A stretch of DNA of 64,000 bases from Caldilineaceae bacterium (lineage in GTDB: Bacteria; Chloroflexota; Anaerolineae; Caldilineales; Caldilineaceae), in assembly GCA_026645575.1 (NCBI GenBank), contig JAPKMW010000018.1, forward strand, positions 1-64,000, in the 5' to 3' direction. Below the pieces are notes generated by a model. That model saw nothing but the letters and a program-made list of their open reading frames with translations, did not search any database and had not been told where the DNA came from. The translations under genes and the position numbers were made by a program. Of this stretch, positions 42,135 through 50,703 are shown piece by piece (position 1 is the stretch's first letter; every line of letters starts with the position of its first letter).

Positions 42135-45100
42135 ATGGTCTATTGCTATTCGCGTACCACCACTTGGTTGTTAGCGCTGCTGGTCGCTACAGCCGCGTTG
42201 CTCTTTCCCTTCACCCCGTCCCCCATTCGCGCCGCCCCAGATGACACCCCTGTTCCCTTTGCCACTGATAATGTGGAAGAATGGGCCGTCGGCGCTGGCC
42301 TGGCCTACTGGGCCAACAACTGTTATGCCGATGAATTCAACCCCTTTGCCAATCTCAAACGCAAGCCCAGCAGCGGCGGCACCGAACGCACACTGGAGGC
42401 GATCAATGACTACGCCCTCTGTATCACCTATCAAAACTTGCTTAGTGCGGCGGATGGTCTCTATTACTATGACAGCAGCCAGAGCCGCATCGAACGGATG
42501 CCGCTGGGCGAACCCTATACGCCGCAAGTGGTCAAGAGTCTGACGGGGGCACAGGCGCCGAGTGTGGGCAAAGCCTTTGTTGAAGCCAACGGCTATCTCT
42601 ACTGGGTGCATTCCTTTTTCCCAACCTATCGCCTCTACCGCACGCTCAAGGATGGCACAGGCAATGTGGAGATTATCGCCGAGACAGGCCAAAACCCCAG
42701 CGACCTGCTTGTGGTTGGCAACCTGGTCTACTGGCTTGATGCTAGTGGGTTACACAGTATTGCCATGAACTGCGCCGCCTTGCCCTGTAGTGACACCATT
42801 GGCAACTATGTCACCTTTGGCGCGACAACCAGAGGGTATGGCCTGGTCTACCAGCCACCGACCGGCCCGATCTTCAATCGTGCCTATCGCATCTACTGGG
42901 TGCAAGCCAACACGAATGCGCCTTCCACGTACCAAATTCGCTACTGTGCCTTTAGTGAACTGACGACTTGTAGCGATAGCGTGATTCTGCCGTTGAATGC
43001 TGCCAGCGCCGATGCCACCTTAGCCGCCCCTGTCACCTTTTATACAGCAACCACAAACTGGCTGATCGGTCGCCCGCTCCTGGCCAATGGCAACCTCTAT
43101 TGGACGGAACGGGACATTAGCACCGTCAGCAATGGTTCCGGTGATGTGAAACGGCGCTCGGCCAATGCCACTGCCCCTGGCGCTGATACCATTGCCACCA
43201 ACCAGGCGTCGATTGATGACCAACTCTATGCCACCAGCGACACCCTCTTCTTTGCCCGGCAAAACAATGGCCTCTATACGCTAGCGCTCAACGCCAGCGC
43301 CATTGTGCGTGATTTTAGCGCCGATGGCCTGGAAGTGACCCAAGCGATTCAAAACCTGGCGAATAATGCTCCGTTGGTCGCCGGTAAGCCAACCTATGTG
43401 CGTGCCTATGGCCGGCAGCTTTCCGGCCCCAACGCCCCGAATGTGGAAGTCCGGCTGACGGGCATCAAAAATGATGTGCCGTTGCCCGGTTCTCCTTTAC
43501 AACCGATTAACGGCGTGCGCGCTCTCACCACGGGCGCCGGCTTCGACCGCGCCCGGCTCAATGATGGTTGGTACTTCCTGTTGCCCGCCAGTTGGATCAC
43601 TGCCGGTAATGTCTCCCTGCAATTGGAAGTTGATCCGCGGCAGATCCACACCGACCCCAATCGGACCAACAACAGCCTGGCCCGCATCGTTAACTTCCAA
43701 AACCAGCCGCCGGTCTGTGTCTGGACCGTGCCGGTGCGCACCCATACGCCGCTGCCATCCACCAATGACCCCAATTTCTGGTCAATGGTGAGCCACTTTA
43801 ACCGCCGTTGGCCCGTGCCCGACACTTGGGTCTTCCGTGATACCAATCCAGTGGAGGAATTACAGGTCTGCTGGTGGGGACCATTCCCCCATCCCTGCTA
43901 TGGCCCCTATGAATTGGAAGACGGTTGGAGCATCACCAATGGCCCGCCCGACCGTGATAAGGTCATTGTCTCGTTGTGGGGACGCGCCTTGCTCTCCTTC
44001 AACCCCGATGCCTGTGACGATCGCGGCGCACCGGTGCATTTTATGGGCATGGTCCACCCCAATGCCAACAATGGCGGCGCTGCCGGCTATGCCAGCACCA
44101 TCAGCAACCAATCGTGGGTGCAACTGCCCGATCATGCGCCTAACCCAGTGCCCTCCGGCTGGAATCAACTGCGTGAAGGCAGCACCATGGCGCAGGAACT
44201 GGCCCATAACCACGGGCGCAAACATGTCAACTGTGGCAACCCCGACAATATTGACGGCAACTATCCCTACCCTGGCTGTCAGATCGCCAATGTGGGCGCC
44301 GACAGTTATTATGGCTTCGACACCACAACGCGCCAGCCGATTCGGCCCAACGAGACAGCCGATTTCATGTCCTATTCCTACCGGAGTTGGACCAGCGACT
44401 ACACTTGGCGAGCGCTGATGAATTCCTTTGTGGCTGCCAATGTGAATGCGGCGGCCGGAAGCGCGCTGGCCGCGGCTGATGGTAACAGCGTCTTTGTCAC
44501 CGGCCTGGTGGACACTGCCAACAATCGTGGCGAAATCGACACCGTGTTGGTCTTACCGGCCACCACGGTGCCGACAACCACTCGCCAAAGCGCCACCGTT
44601 GGCGCGGCCAGCGTCACCCATGATGGCGCACCCCATGCGGTCTATAAGCTACGGTTGCTGGATGCCGGAGGCGCCTTGCTGGTTGAACGCACCCTGACCC
44701 TCACGGAACTGGATGACCACAGCACAGAAAGCAACGCTGCTCTTTTTAGTGATCTCTTCCCCCAACCGGCGGGTCAGGTTGCCACCGTTCAGTTGCTTGC
44801 CGATAGCACCGTCATTGATACGATTACCGTTGGGGTCAATCCCCCTGCGGTGACGATTCAACAGCCAACCGGCGGCGCGACCATTGACAATAGCTTGACC
44901 GTCGCCTGGAACGCCAGCGATCCCGATCCCGCTGACCGTTTACGTTTCACCCTGCAATACAGCCACGACAACGGCAACCGTTGGCATACGCTGGCGCTCA
45001 ACTTGGGCAGCAGCCCGGATGCCAACAATAGCATCACCTTCACCGATCTCGGCTCGTTGCATGGCAGCGGCCCCAACACGGCGTTAATTCGTGTGCTGGC

Positions 45101-46550
45101 CAATGATGGCTACAACACCACCATTGCCACCTCACAACCCTTTACGCTCAAGAACCGCTTGCCTGCTCCCGTGATCCTCGCACCTGCCAGCGGCCAAACC
45201 TTTGCCGCCGGTCAGACCGTGATCTTGCAAGGCAGCGCCACCGACGCCGAAGATGGTGGTTTGCCGGTCAACGCGCTGAAATGGCAAGTCGATGGCAATG
45301 ACAATGGCAGCGGCCCTGATGTCACTGCCCCTGGCTTGGCCCCCGGTGCGCATACCGCTACACTCTCAGCCACTGACAGCAACAGCCAAACTGCCAGCGT
45401 GACAACTGATTTCGCGGTTGCGCCGTTGTCTGTGCCTATTTCAACCACGCCCACCCTCGACGGCAATTGTGACGATGGCGGTTACGCTGCCGGTACGATG
45501 TTACAACTGAAACCCTATGGTGATGGGGCGCAGGCCACCGTGCGTCTCCTACGCAGCAATGATGATCTCTGGGCTTGTTTCAGTGGTCTACCAAAGGGGG
45601 CTACCCTCCCTGGCGCGTTTGTTGGCGTGCGCGCGGACATCGACCACAGTCGCGACCCCCTGGCGCAGACCAGCGATGCCGGCTTCTTTGTTGGCGAAGA
45701 TGGCGATGTCTTCACCCTGGCCGGTGACGGTGCGGGCGGCTTTGCCAATGCCGGGCCGGGCGGCCTTCAGGGCCAGGTGAGTATTGGCGCGAATGCCTGG
45801 AGCGCCGAACTACAGATCGCCAAGGGTAAACTCGGCGGCTGGGATCATCTGGTCGGTCTGAACTTTGGTCACTACTGGCGCGACTTCCAGGGTGATGATT
45901 ATGGTTGGCCCTATCGCTCCGAGTGGAACAAGCCCAACACCTGGGCCACGACAGCGTTGGGCGATCAGCCCGTGATCACGGCGCTGGAACCCTATACGGC
46001 CACGGTTCTGGGGGCCGGCTTCCCCATGACGGTGACCGGCAGCGGCTTTGTCAGCGGGACGGTGGCGCTTTGGAATGGCGTCGCTTTGCCGACAACGGTT
46101 GTCGATGGCGAACATCTCCTGGTGCAAGTGGGTGCAGCCCAACTGAGTGGTGCGGCGATTGTGCCGCTGACGGCCCAATCGCCAGCCCCGGCCAACTTTG
46201 TGTCGAATGCCGCCGCCTTTGTAGTGGAAGCCACGCCGCCGGTAATTACCACGTTGACGCCAAACAAAGTTGTGGCTGGCAATCCAACGCTGACCCTGAC
46301 GATTGATGGCACCGGCTTTGCGAGCAATGCCCAGGTGCTTTGGAATGGCACGGTGCTGACGCCGCAAAGCGTCACCACGACGCAGATCAAGGTGCAGGTT
46401 GACGCTGCCTTGTTAGCGAATGGACAGTCGGTGGGGGTGGCTGTGCGTAACCCGCTGCCGAGTGAACAGATCTCGTCAGCGGCCACGTTTGACGTGCAGC
46501 CGACAGGGGTAAGCGCCAATGAGCTTTACCTGCCGCTGGTTGTGCGCTAA
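42135..46550 (+). CDS. Large secreted metzincin-like multidomain protein
   Basis: 1471 residues. It has a signal peptide (about 1-35), a beta-propeller-like region (about 50-395), a CARDB-like region (VTQAIQNLANNAPLVAGKPTYVRAY), then a zinc-protease-like module with QELAHNHGRKH (687-697) and a Met-turn DFMSY (743-747). Two Ig/fibronectin-like domains follow (about 900-1095), a carbohydrate-binding-like domain (about 1105-1270, TPTLDGNCDDGGY) and two IPT/TIG domains (about 1275-1460). The extreme C-terminus is ELYLPLVVR. In the metzincin signature the first zinc His is Gln687, so activity is uncertain. It is probably an exported surface protein. Only the IPT and Met-turn assignments are firm. 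Confidence 0.8.
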   Translation: MVYCYSRTTTWLLALLVATAALLFPFTPSPIRAAPDDTPVPFATDNVEEWAVGAGLAYWANNCYADEFNPFANLKRKPSSGGTERTLEAINDYALCITYQNLLSAADGLYYYDSSQSRIERMPLGEPYTPQVVKSLTGAQAPSVGKAFVEANGYLYWVHSFFPTYRLYRTLKDGTGNVEIIAETGQNPSDLLVVGNLVYWLDASGLHSIAMNCAALPCSDTIGNYVTFGATTRGYGLVYQPPTGPIFNRAYRIYWVQANTNAPSTYQIRYCAFSELTTCSDSVILPLNAASADATLAAPVTFYTATTNWLIGRPLLANGNLYWTERDISTVSNGSGDVKRRSANATAPGADTIATNQASIDDQLYATSDTLFFARQNNGLYTLALNASAIVRDFSADGLEVTQAIQNLANNAPLVAGKPTYVRAYGRQLSGPNAPNVEVRLTGIKNDVPLPGSPLQPINGVRALTTGAGFDRARLNDGWYFLLPASWITAGNVSLQLEVDPRQIHTDPNRTNNSLARIVNFQNQPPVCVWTVPVRTHTPLPSTNDPNFWSMVSHFNRRWPVPDTWVFRDTNPVEELQVCWWGPFPHPCYGPYELEDGWSITNGPPDRDKVIVSLWGRALLSFNPDACDDRGAPVHFMGMVHPNANNGGAAGYASTISNQSWVQLPDHAPNPVPSGWNQLREGSTMAQELAHNHGRKHVNCGNPDNIDGNYPYPGCQIANVGADSYYGFDTTTRQPIRPNETADFMSYSYRSWTSDYTWRALMNSFVAANVNAAAGSALAAADGNSVFVTGLVDTANNRGEIDTVLVLPATTVPTTTRQSATVGAASVTHDGAPHAVYKLRLLDAGGALLVERTLTLTELDDHSTESNAALFSDLFPQPAGQVATVQLLADSTVIDTITVGVNPPAVTIQQPTGGATIDNSLTVAWNASDPDPADRLRFTLQYSHDNGNRWHTLALNLGSSPDANNSITFTDLGSLHGSGPNTALIRVLANDGYNTTIATSQPFTLKNRLPAPVILAPASGQTFAAGQTVILQGSATDAEDGGLPVNALKWQVDGNDNGSGPDVTAPGLAPGAHTATLSATDSNSQTASVTTDFAVAPLSVPISTTPTLDGNCDDGGYAAGTMLQLKPYGDGAQATVRLLRSNDDLWACFSGLPKGATLPGAFVGVRADIDHSRDPLAQTSDAGFFVGEDGDVFTLAGDGAGGFANAGPGGLQGQVSIGANAWSAELQIAKGKLGGWDHLVGLNFGHYWRDFQGDDYGWPYRSEWNKPNTWATTALGDQPVITALEPYTATVLGAGFPMTVTGSGFVSGTVALWNGVALPTTVVDGEHLLVQVGAAQLSGAAIVPLTAQSPAPANFVSNAAAFVVEATPPVITTLTPNKVVAGNPTLTLTIDGTGFASNAQVLWNGTVLTPQSVTTTQIKVQVDAALLANGQSVGVAVRNPLPSEQISSAATFDVQPTGVSANELYLPLVVR

Positions 46551-46658
46551 GGGTTCGTAAAATATAACTTGAGACAGCGCTCTCCGCGAGTCCATGACCC
46601 GCTCTGTCCGGGTGCGAGTCACAGACTCGCGGAGAGCCGCAACTTATATTTTCGGACC
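46551..46658. repeat. Nested inverted repeat with shared GCGAGTCACAGACTCGC core
   Basis: The outer arms (46551-46571 and 46641-46660, imperfect) fill the gap between two convergent stops. The inner 14-bp arms are perfect (46579-46592, 46624-46637). The 17-mer at 46614-46630 is one base different from the two copies at the left window edge. It may act as a bidirectional terminator. Confidence 0.82.
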
Positions 46659-47288
46659 CTAAGCGGATGGTGTTTGCAGAAATTGTTCAATTAACCCTTT
46701 TAGATTCGCATAGTCGTAAGCGGTGGGGTATTGGGCAAATTCAGCAGCGACATTCGCCGGTGGGCAGAAGAGCGCGCCCGTGTCAGCTTCGGCCAGCATG
46801 GTGGTGTCATTGTACGAATCGCCAAAGGCCATGGTGCGAAAGCCCAGGTCGCGAAAGGCGCGCACCGCGTGCTTTTTGCTTTCAGGGATGCGCAACTGGT
46901 AGCCGATCAAGGTATGGTTGGCGTCGGTTTGCAGGGAATGGGCAAAGATGGTCGGATAGCCAAGTTTACCCAGCAGAGGTGCGACAAACTCATAGTAGCT
47001 ATCGGTGAGAATGAGCAAGCGCGTCCGCTCTTGAATCCAACGAATCATCTCGGCAGCGCCGGGGAGTGGATCAACCGTAGCGATAACGGCGTGAATATCT
47101 TTCAGCGTTAATTTATGTTCAGCCAGAATGCGCAGCCGCATTTGCATCAATTCATCATAATTGGCAATATCACGCGTCGTCAGTGAAAGCTGTTTGATGC
47201 CGGTCTTCTCGGCCACGGCAATCCAAATCTCCGGCAAAAAGACGCCTTCCAAATCCGAGGCGATCAGTGTCGGCTTGCTCACATTCAT
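46659..47288 (-). CDS. thrH: ThrH-type HAD phosphatase
   Basis: 209 residues resembling ThrH closely: [22 protein letters not shown] with the nucleophile Asp12, [50 protein letters not shown] and [13 protein letters not shown]. In characterised ThrH the enzyme is a phosphoserine phosphatase and a phosphoserine-homoserine phosphotransferase. Phosphoserine phosphatase activity would feed serine and so cysteine synthesis, which fits the adjacent sulfur genes, but it is transcribed away from them. Length is normal. Confidence 0.93.
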   Translation of the reverse strand: MNVSKPTLIASDLEGVFLPEIWIAVAEKTGIKQLSLTTRDIANYDELMQMRLRILAEHKLTLKDIHAVIATVDPLPGAAEMIRWIQERTRLLILTDSYYEFVAPLLGKLGYPTIFAHSLQTDANHTLIGYQLRIPESKKHAVRAFRDLGFRTMAFGDSYNDTTMLAEADTGALFCPPANVAAEFAQYPTAYDYANLKGLIEQFLQTPSA

Positions 47289-47327
47289 AAACCCATTTTT
47301 CCTTTATAGTGTTTTGATTGTTACGCA

Positions 47328-47376
47328 GTAAAGACGTTCGTCTTTACTCGGTTTGCGCAAAGACGAACGTCTTTAC
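47328..47376. repeat. Double palindrome upstream of thrH
   Basis: GTAAAGACGTTCGTCTTTAC (47328-47347) is itself nearly palindromic and is mirrored by a second copy ending at 47376. It lies between the divergent thrH and sulfur-leader promoters. Confidence 0.75.
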
Positions 47377-47409
47377 TCCCGGCTGAATCTTGTTTTGCTC
47401 TGCTTATAT

Positions 47410-47438
47410 TTGACAAGCAGAGTGGAGCCTATTATACT
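47410..47438 (+). promoter_or_regulatory. Consensus promoter of the sulfur-assimilation leader
   Basis: TTGACA (47410-47415) and TATACT (47433-47438) are exactly 17 bases apart. The predicted start near 47445 gives a 66-base leader before the poly-cysteine ORF and about 517 bases before sulfite reductase. Confidence 0.88.
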
Positions 47439-47510
47439 CCCTTCTCAAGGGAAAGCCTACTTGTGGCTTGGCAATTATTCTGAATCATGGTTTGTCGTTG
47501 GAGGTACTCT

Positions 47511-47690
47511 ATGCAACCCGATCGCTCGTTGCGTCTTTCTAGACGTGAGCAGGAACGCTTGCTGCACTTGCCTAGTGCGCAAGTTGTTGCGCGCCTATCG
47601 TCCACCCTCTCTGCTATGCCTGCTGTCACCGCCTCGGTTTGCCTCACCTCCACCCTCTGTTGTTGTCCTTGTTGTTGCTCCTGTATTTAG
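47511..47690 (+). CDS. Poly-cysteine leader peptide, candidate attenuator
   Basis: 59 codons, with GGAGGT (47500-47505) 5 bases before the ATG and a consensus promoter upstream. The first 43 residues are unremarkable (RRxxR-rich start). The last 16 contain eight Cys, ending CLTSTLCCCPCCCSCI (Cys44, 50-52, 54-56, 58). It lies 271 bases before sulfite reductase and APS reductase. Poly-Cys leader ORFs that stall ribosomes when cysteine is short are known upstream of sulfur genes in mycobacteria. ACCTCCA (47646-47652), just before the Cys run, is complementary to its own ribosome-binding site and to TGGAGG of the next gene. A metal-binding peptide is the alternative. Confidence 0.75.
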   Translation: MQPDRSLRLSRREQERLLHLPSAQVVARLSSTLSAMPAVTASVCLTSTLCCCPCCCSCI

Positions 47691-47961
47691 TGCAACGTTG
47701 CTTGCACCTACTTCCAATTTTCCTGGCTGTTCCAATTAAATAATTGCAGGATACTGATTTTTACCCTGAATGTTGCAAGGTCGCAACTGGCATTGACGCC
47801 TTTTGGTGATTGCTTGTCGTTTTTCGCGTTGCTGCGTGAATCCGGCTGGGAATCCCTGTGTTGACGGCAATGTAGTGAATGGCTCAGGCTTATTTTTGCA
47901 CTCTTACTGCTCGTCGTGGAGCAAATCGTGATCAAATTTATACTCTGGAGGAATCTGAACA
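47691..47961 (+). other. Leader region between poly-Cys ORF and sulfite reductase
   Basis: 271 bases without a gene. Small inverted repeats occur: GCAACGTTGC (47692-47701), CAATTAAATAATTG (about 47733-47746) and AATGTTGC/GCAA..CATT (about 47770-47796). There is no clear GC-stem-plus-T-run terminator, so control may be translational. TGGAGG (47946-47951) is the ribosome-binding site of the next gene. I see no known riboswitch consensus. Confidence 0.5.
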
Positions 47962-49692
47962 ATGTCTGTCGAAACAATTAAAGCGGAAAGTAATGGTCTG
48001 CGCAGCCGCCTACCAATTGAATTACAGGAGCCGACCCCCAACTTTTCCGATGATGTCTGGCAAATTCTCAAATTTCATGGCATGTACCAGCAACACGACC
48101 GTGATGTGCGAGGACGCAACAATCGCGTCTATAGCTTTATGATCCGCAGCAAGTTGCCCGGCGGCAAGCTGACCCCGCAACAATATCTGGTGCAAGATGC
48201 CCTGGCCGACCAATTCGGCCAAGGCGATCTGCGCTTTACCACCCGCCAGGGTATTCAACTGCATGGCGTGATCAAAGACAACCTCCAGTCCACCTTGCGT
48301 GCGCTCAACAGTGTCTTGGTGACAACGCTAGGCGCTTGTGGCGATGTGGTGCGCAATGTCATGTCTTGCCCGGCGCCCTTTGGCGACCCCGTGCGCGCCC
48401 AACTGCAAGCCACCGCTGAAGCGATCAGCCAACACATGGCCCCGCGCACCAATGCCTATCACGAAATCTGGCTAGAAGGGGATGATGGCAAGAAAACCTT
48501 GCAGACCTTTACCAATACCGAGACAAACGGTCACGTTAATGGGACAAGCAATGGCGCTGCGTACAGTGCCAACAGCGAGCAAGAGCCAATCTACGGCAAA
48601 ACCTATCTGCCGCGTAAATTTAAGATTGCCCTGGCCTTCCCCGGTGATAACTGTACCGATATTATGACCAACGACATTGGCTTGGTCGGCCTCTTTGAAG
48701 GCGACCATCTCTACGGCTTTAATGTCTTTGCCGGCGGCGGTCTGGGGTCAACCCACAACAACGCCGACACTTTCCCGCTGCTTGCCAAGCCGCTGGGCTA
48801 TGCCCCGGCTGACAAGGTTGTCGATGTGGTCGAGAAGATCGTCATGGTGCAGCGTGATTTTGGCGACCGCGAAGATCGCAAACATGCCCGCATGAAATAT
48901 TTGATTCACGAATGGGGCATGGACAAATTCCGCGCCAAGGTGGAAGAATATCTGGGTTATGGCATTGAACCGCTGCGCCCCATGCCTGACCTCCAAGCTG
49001 AAGATCACCTGGGCTGGCAACAGCAGACCGACGGCAACTGGTTCTATGGCATCTATGTGGAAAATGGCCGCCTGCGTGACAATGGCGACAGTCGACCGCG
49101 TAGCGCCGTGCGCGCCCTGGTGCAGCGCTACCAACCGGGCGTCTACATCACCCCGCAACAGAATGTGCTGTTGAGTGGCTTTACCACCGCCCAGAAGGCT
49201 GAAGTTGAACAGCTTCTGGCCGACTTTGGCGTCGCCACTGTCGAGCAGTTGACCAATGTCCGGCGCCATTCATTGGCCTGCCCGGCGCTGCCTACCTGTG
49301 GTCTGGCGCTGGCCGAAGCCGAACGTTTCCTGCCGAATGTGGTTGACCAACTAGAGCCGATTTTGGTGGAACTGGGCTTGGAGAAGGAACTCTTTACCAT
49401 GCGTATGACGGGCTGTCCTAATGGCTGCGCCCGTCCTTACGTGGCGGACATTGGTCTGGTTGGGCGTTCGCTGGGTAAGTATACGCTCTTCTTGGGCGGC
49501 AACCCGGAAGGCACCCGCTTAAACACCCAATATCAGGATCTCATTCCCGCCGATCAGGTATCGGCGGTGATCCGCCAGGTTTTGCAAGTCTACCGCCAAA
49601 CTCGTCAAGACGGGGAGCGAGTTGGCGACTGGGCGAACCGTGTCGGGGTTGACTTAATTCGCGAGTTGGGCGACTCACTCGTCGTTGCATGA
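47962..49692 (+). CDS. cysI: Assimilatory sulfite reductase, siroheme/4Fe-4S subunit
   Basis: 576 residues of the nitrite/sulfite reductase hemoprotein family: two ferredoxin-like half repeats and two siroheme domains. The iron-sulfur/siroheme ligands are Cys440 and Cys446 (LACPALPTCGLALAEAERFLP) and Cys485 and Cys489 (TGCPNGCARPYVADIGLVG). The FPTC/ALPTC and LAEAERFLP wording is closer to CysI sulfite reductases than to nitrite reductases. No CysJ flavoprotein is adjacent, so ferredoxin may be the donor. It reduces sulfite to sulfide in the cytosol. A low-complexity insertion lies at about 183-208. It is followed by APS reductase and the siroheme genes. Confidence 0.92.
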   Translation: MSVETIKAESNGLRSRLPIELQEPTPNFSDDVWQILKFHGMYQQHDRDVRGRNNRVYSFMIRSKLPGGKLTPQQYLVQDALADQFGQGDLRFTTRQGIQLHGVIKDNLQSTLRALNSVLVTTLGACGDVVRNVMSCPAPFGDPVRAQLQATAEAISQHMAPRTNAYHEIWLEGDDGKKTLQTFTNTETNGHVNGTSNGAAYSANSEQEPIYGKTYLPRKFKIALAFPGDNCTDIMTNDIGLVGLFEGDHLYGFNVFAGGGLGSTHNNADTFPLLAKPLGYAPADKVVDVVEKIVMVQRDFGDREDRKHARMKYLIHEWGMDKFRAKVEEYLGYGIEPLRPMPDLQAEDHLGWQQQTDGNWFYGIYVENGRLRDNGDSRPRSAVRALVQRYQPGVYITPQQNVLLSGFTTAQKAEVEQLLADFGVATVEQLTNVRRHSLACPALPTCGLALAEAERFLPNVVDQLEPILVELGLEKELFTMRMTGCPNGCARPYVADIGLVGRSLGKYTLFLGGNPEGTRLNTQYQDLIPADQVSAVIRQVLQVYRQTRQDGERVGDWANRVGVDLIRELGDSLVVA

Positions 49693-49700
49693 CAATAGCG

Positions 49701-49762
49701 TGATGCGTACTACGGGATTCGTGACAAGAGAGTTCATGTCATGAATCCCGTAGTACGCATCA
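49701..49762. repeat. Perfect 20-bp inverted repeat between cysI and cysH
   Basis: Arms 49701-49720 and 49743-49762 are perfectly complementary. No T-run follows the right arm. Confidence 0.85.
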
Positions 49763-49784
49763 TGCAAAGATAACGGAGCATCGT

Positions 49785-50543
49785 ATGAACGCATCATTGA
49801 CGCAAGCCGCCACGCCAACGACCGCGCCGGTTGGCTTTCTGGATTGGACGCGCATTGTCTTTGCCCGCCTAAGCAATCGCTTTGACGCGGCGGCGACGAC
49901 CGACCTGTTGCGCTGGTCGATCCAAACCTTTGGGTCGGGCTTAACGCTTGGCACTTCGTTTGGCGCCAGCGGCATTGTGCTAATGGATCTGGCCTTGCAA
50001 ATCCAACCGGATGTAGATATTTTTTACATTGACACCGGCTACTTTTTTCCGGAGACGCATCAACTCATCACGAAACTGGAGAACCGCTATCAGCGCGCTT
50101 TTCGCCGTGTTGCCGCCCAACTGAGCATTCAGGAGCAGGAGAAGCGCTATGGACCGAATCTCTACCAGAATGATCCCGATCTTTGCTGTCATGTGCGCAA
50201 AGTTAGCCCAATGAAACAGGCGTTGGCCGACAGTACAGCTTGGGTTTCTGCTCTGCGTCACGACCAGGCCTCCACCCGCAAAGAGGTGCCGATGGTGCAG
50301 TGGAACGAACGCTATAATATTGTGAAGATTGCGCCCCTCATCCATTGGGAAGAGGAAGATATTTGGCAGTACATTCACGAGCATAATCTGCCCTATAACG
50401 AGTTGCACGACCGCAACTACCCCAGCATCGGCTGTTGGCCCTGCACCCATCCGGTGCAAGCCGGTGAGGATCTACGGGCTGGACGTTGGCGTGGCGCCAA
50501 TAAAGTGGAGTGTGGATTGCATTGGGAATTGGTGACGCGGTGA
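49785..50543 (+). CDS. cysH: Adenylyl-sulfate (APS) reductase, iron-sulfur type
   Basis: 252 residues of the CysH family. TSFGASGIVLMDL and IFYIDTGYFFPET form the nucleotide-binding fold. The 4Fe-4S ligands Cys134-Cys135 (DLCCHVRKV) and Cys217/Cys220 (IGCWPCTHPV) are present, which marks APS rather than PAPS as substrate. The catalytic Cys243 sits in ECGLH. With thioredoxin it reduces APS to sulfite, the substrate of the preceding enzyme. ATP sulfurylase is not in the window. Confidence 0.93.
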   Translation: MNASLTQAATPTTAPVGFLDWTRIVFARLSNRFDAAATTDLLRWSIQTFGSGLTLGTSFGASGIVLMDLALQIQPDVDIFYIDTGYFFPETHQLITKLENRYQRAFRRVAAQLSIQEQEKRYGPNLYQNDPDLCCHVRKVSPMKQALADSTAWVSALRHDQASTRKEVPMVQWNERYNIVKIAPLIHWEEEDIWQYIHEHNLPYNELHDRNYPSIGCWPCTHPVQAGEDLRAGRWRGANKVECGLHWELVTR

Positions 50544-50545
50544 GG

Positions 50546-50686
50546 ACACTACAACGGATTTTGGCGGGAACGGATTACCGCCTGCGTGATTAATGGCTTG
50601 TTTTTCAATCATTGCCATTGCTTGTTGTATTCACGCATTCCGTAAACACAACATAAATCCGTTGCTGCCTAAATCCGTTGTAGTGT
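50546..50686. repeat. Inverted repeat spanning the cysH-chelatase gap
   Basis: 16-bp perfect arms (50546-50561, 50671-50686) stand at the two ends of the gap. A related AAATCCGTT word is repeated nearby. The right arm runs into the ribosome-binding site GGGGGAG of the next gene. Confidence 0.8.
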
Positions 50687-50703
50687 TGGGGGAGTTCTAC
50701 TTT

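Noticed and set aside
47487..47510. Earlier ATG of the poly-Cys leader
   Set aside because: In frame but without a ribosome-binding site; GGAGGT is spaced for the ATG at 47511.
47353..47739. Longer open frame overlapping the poly-Cys leader
   Set aside because: It runs through the palindrome and the promoter and lacks a ribosome-binding site; the leader frame has both promoter and GGAGGT in place.
47691..47961. Known riboswitch (SAM, cobalamin) before sulfite reductase
   Set aside because: None of the consensus boxes I know could be matched by eye.
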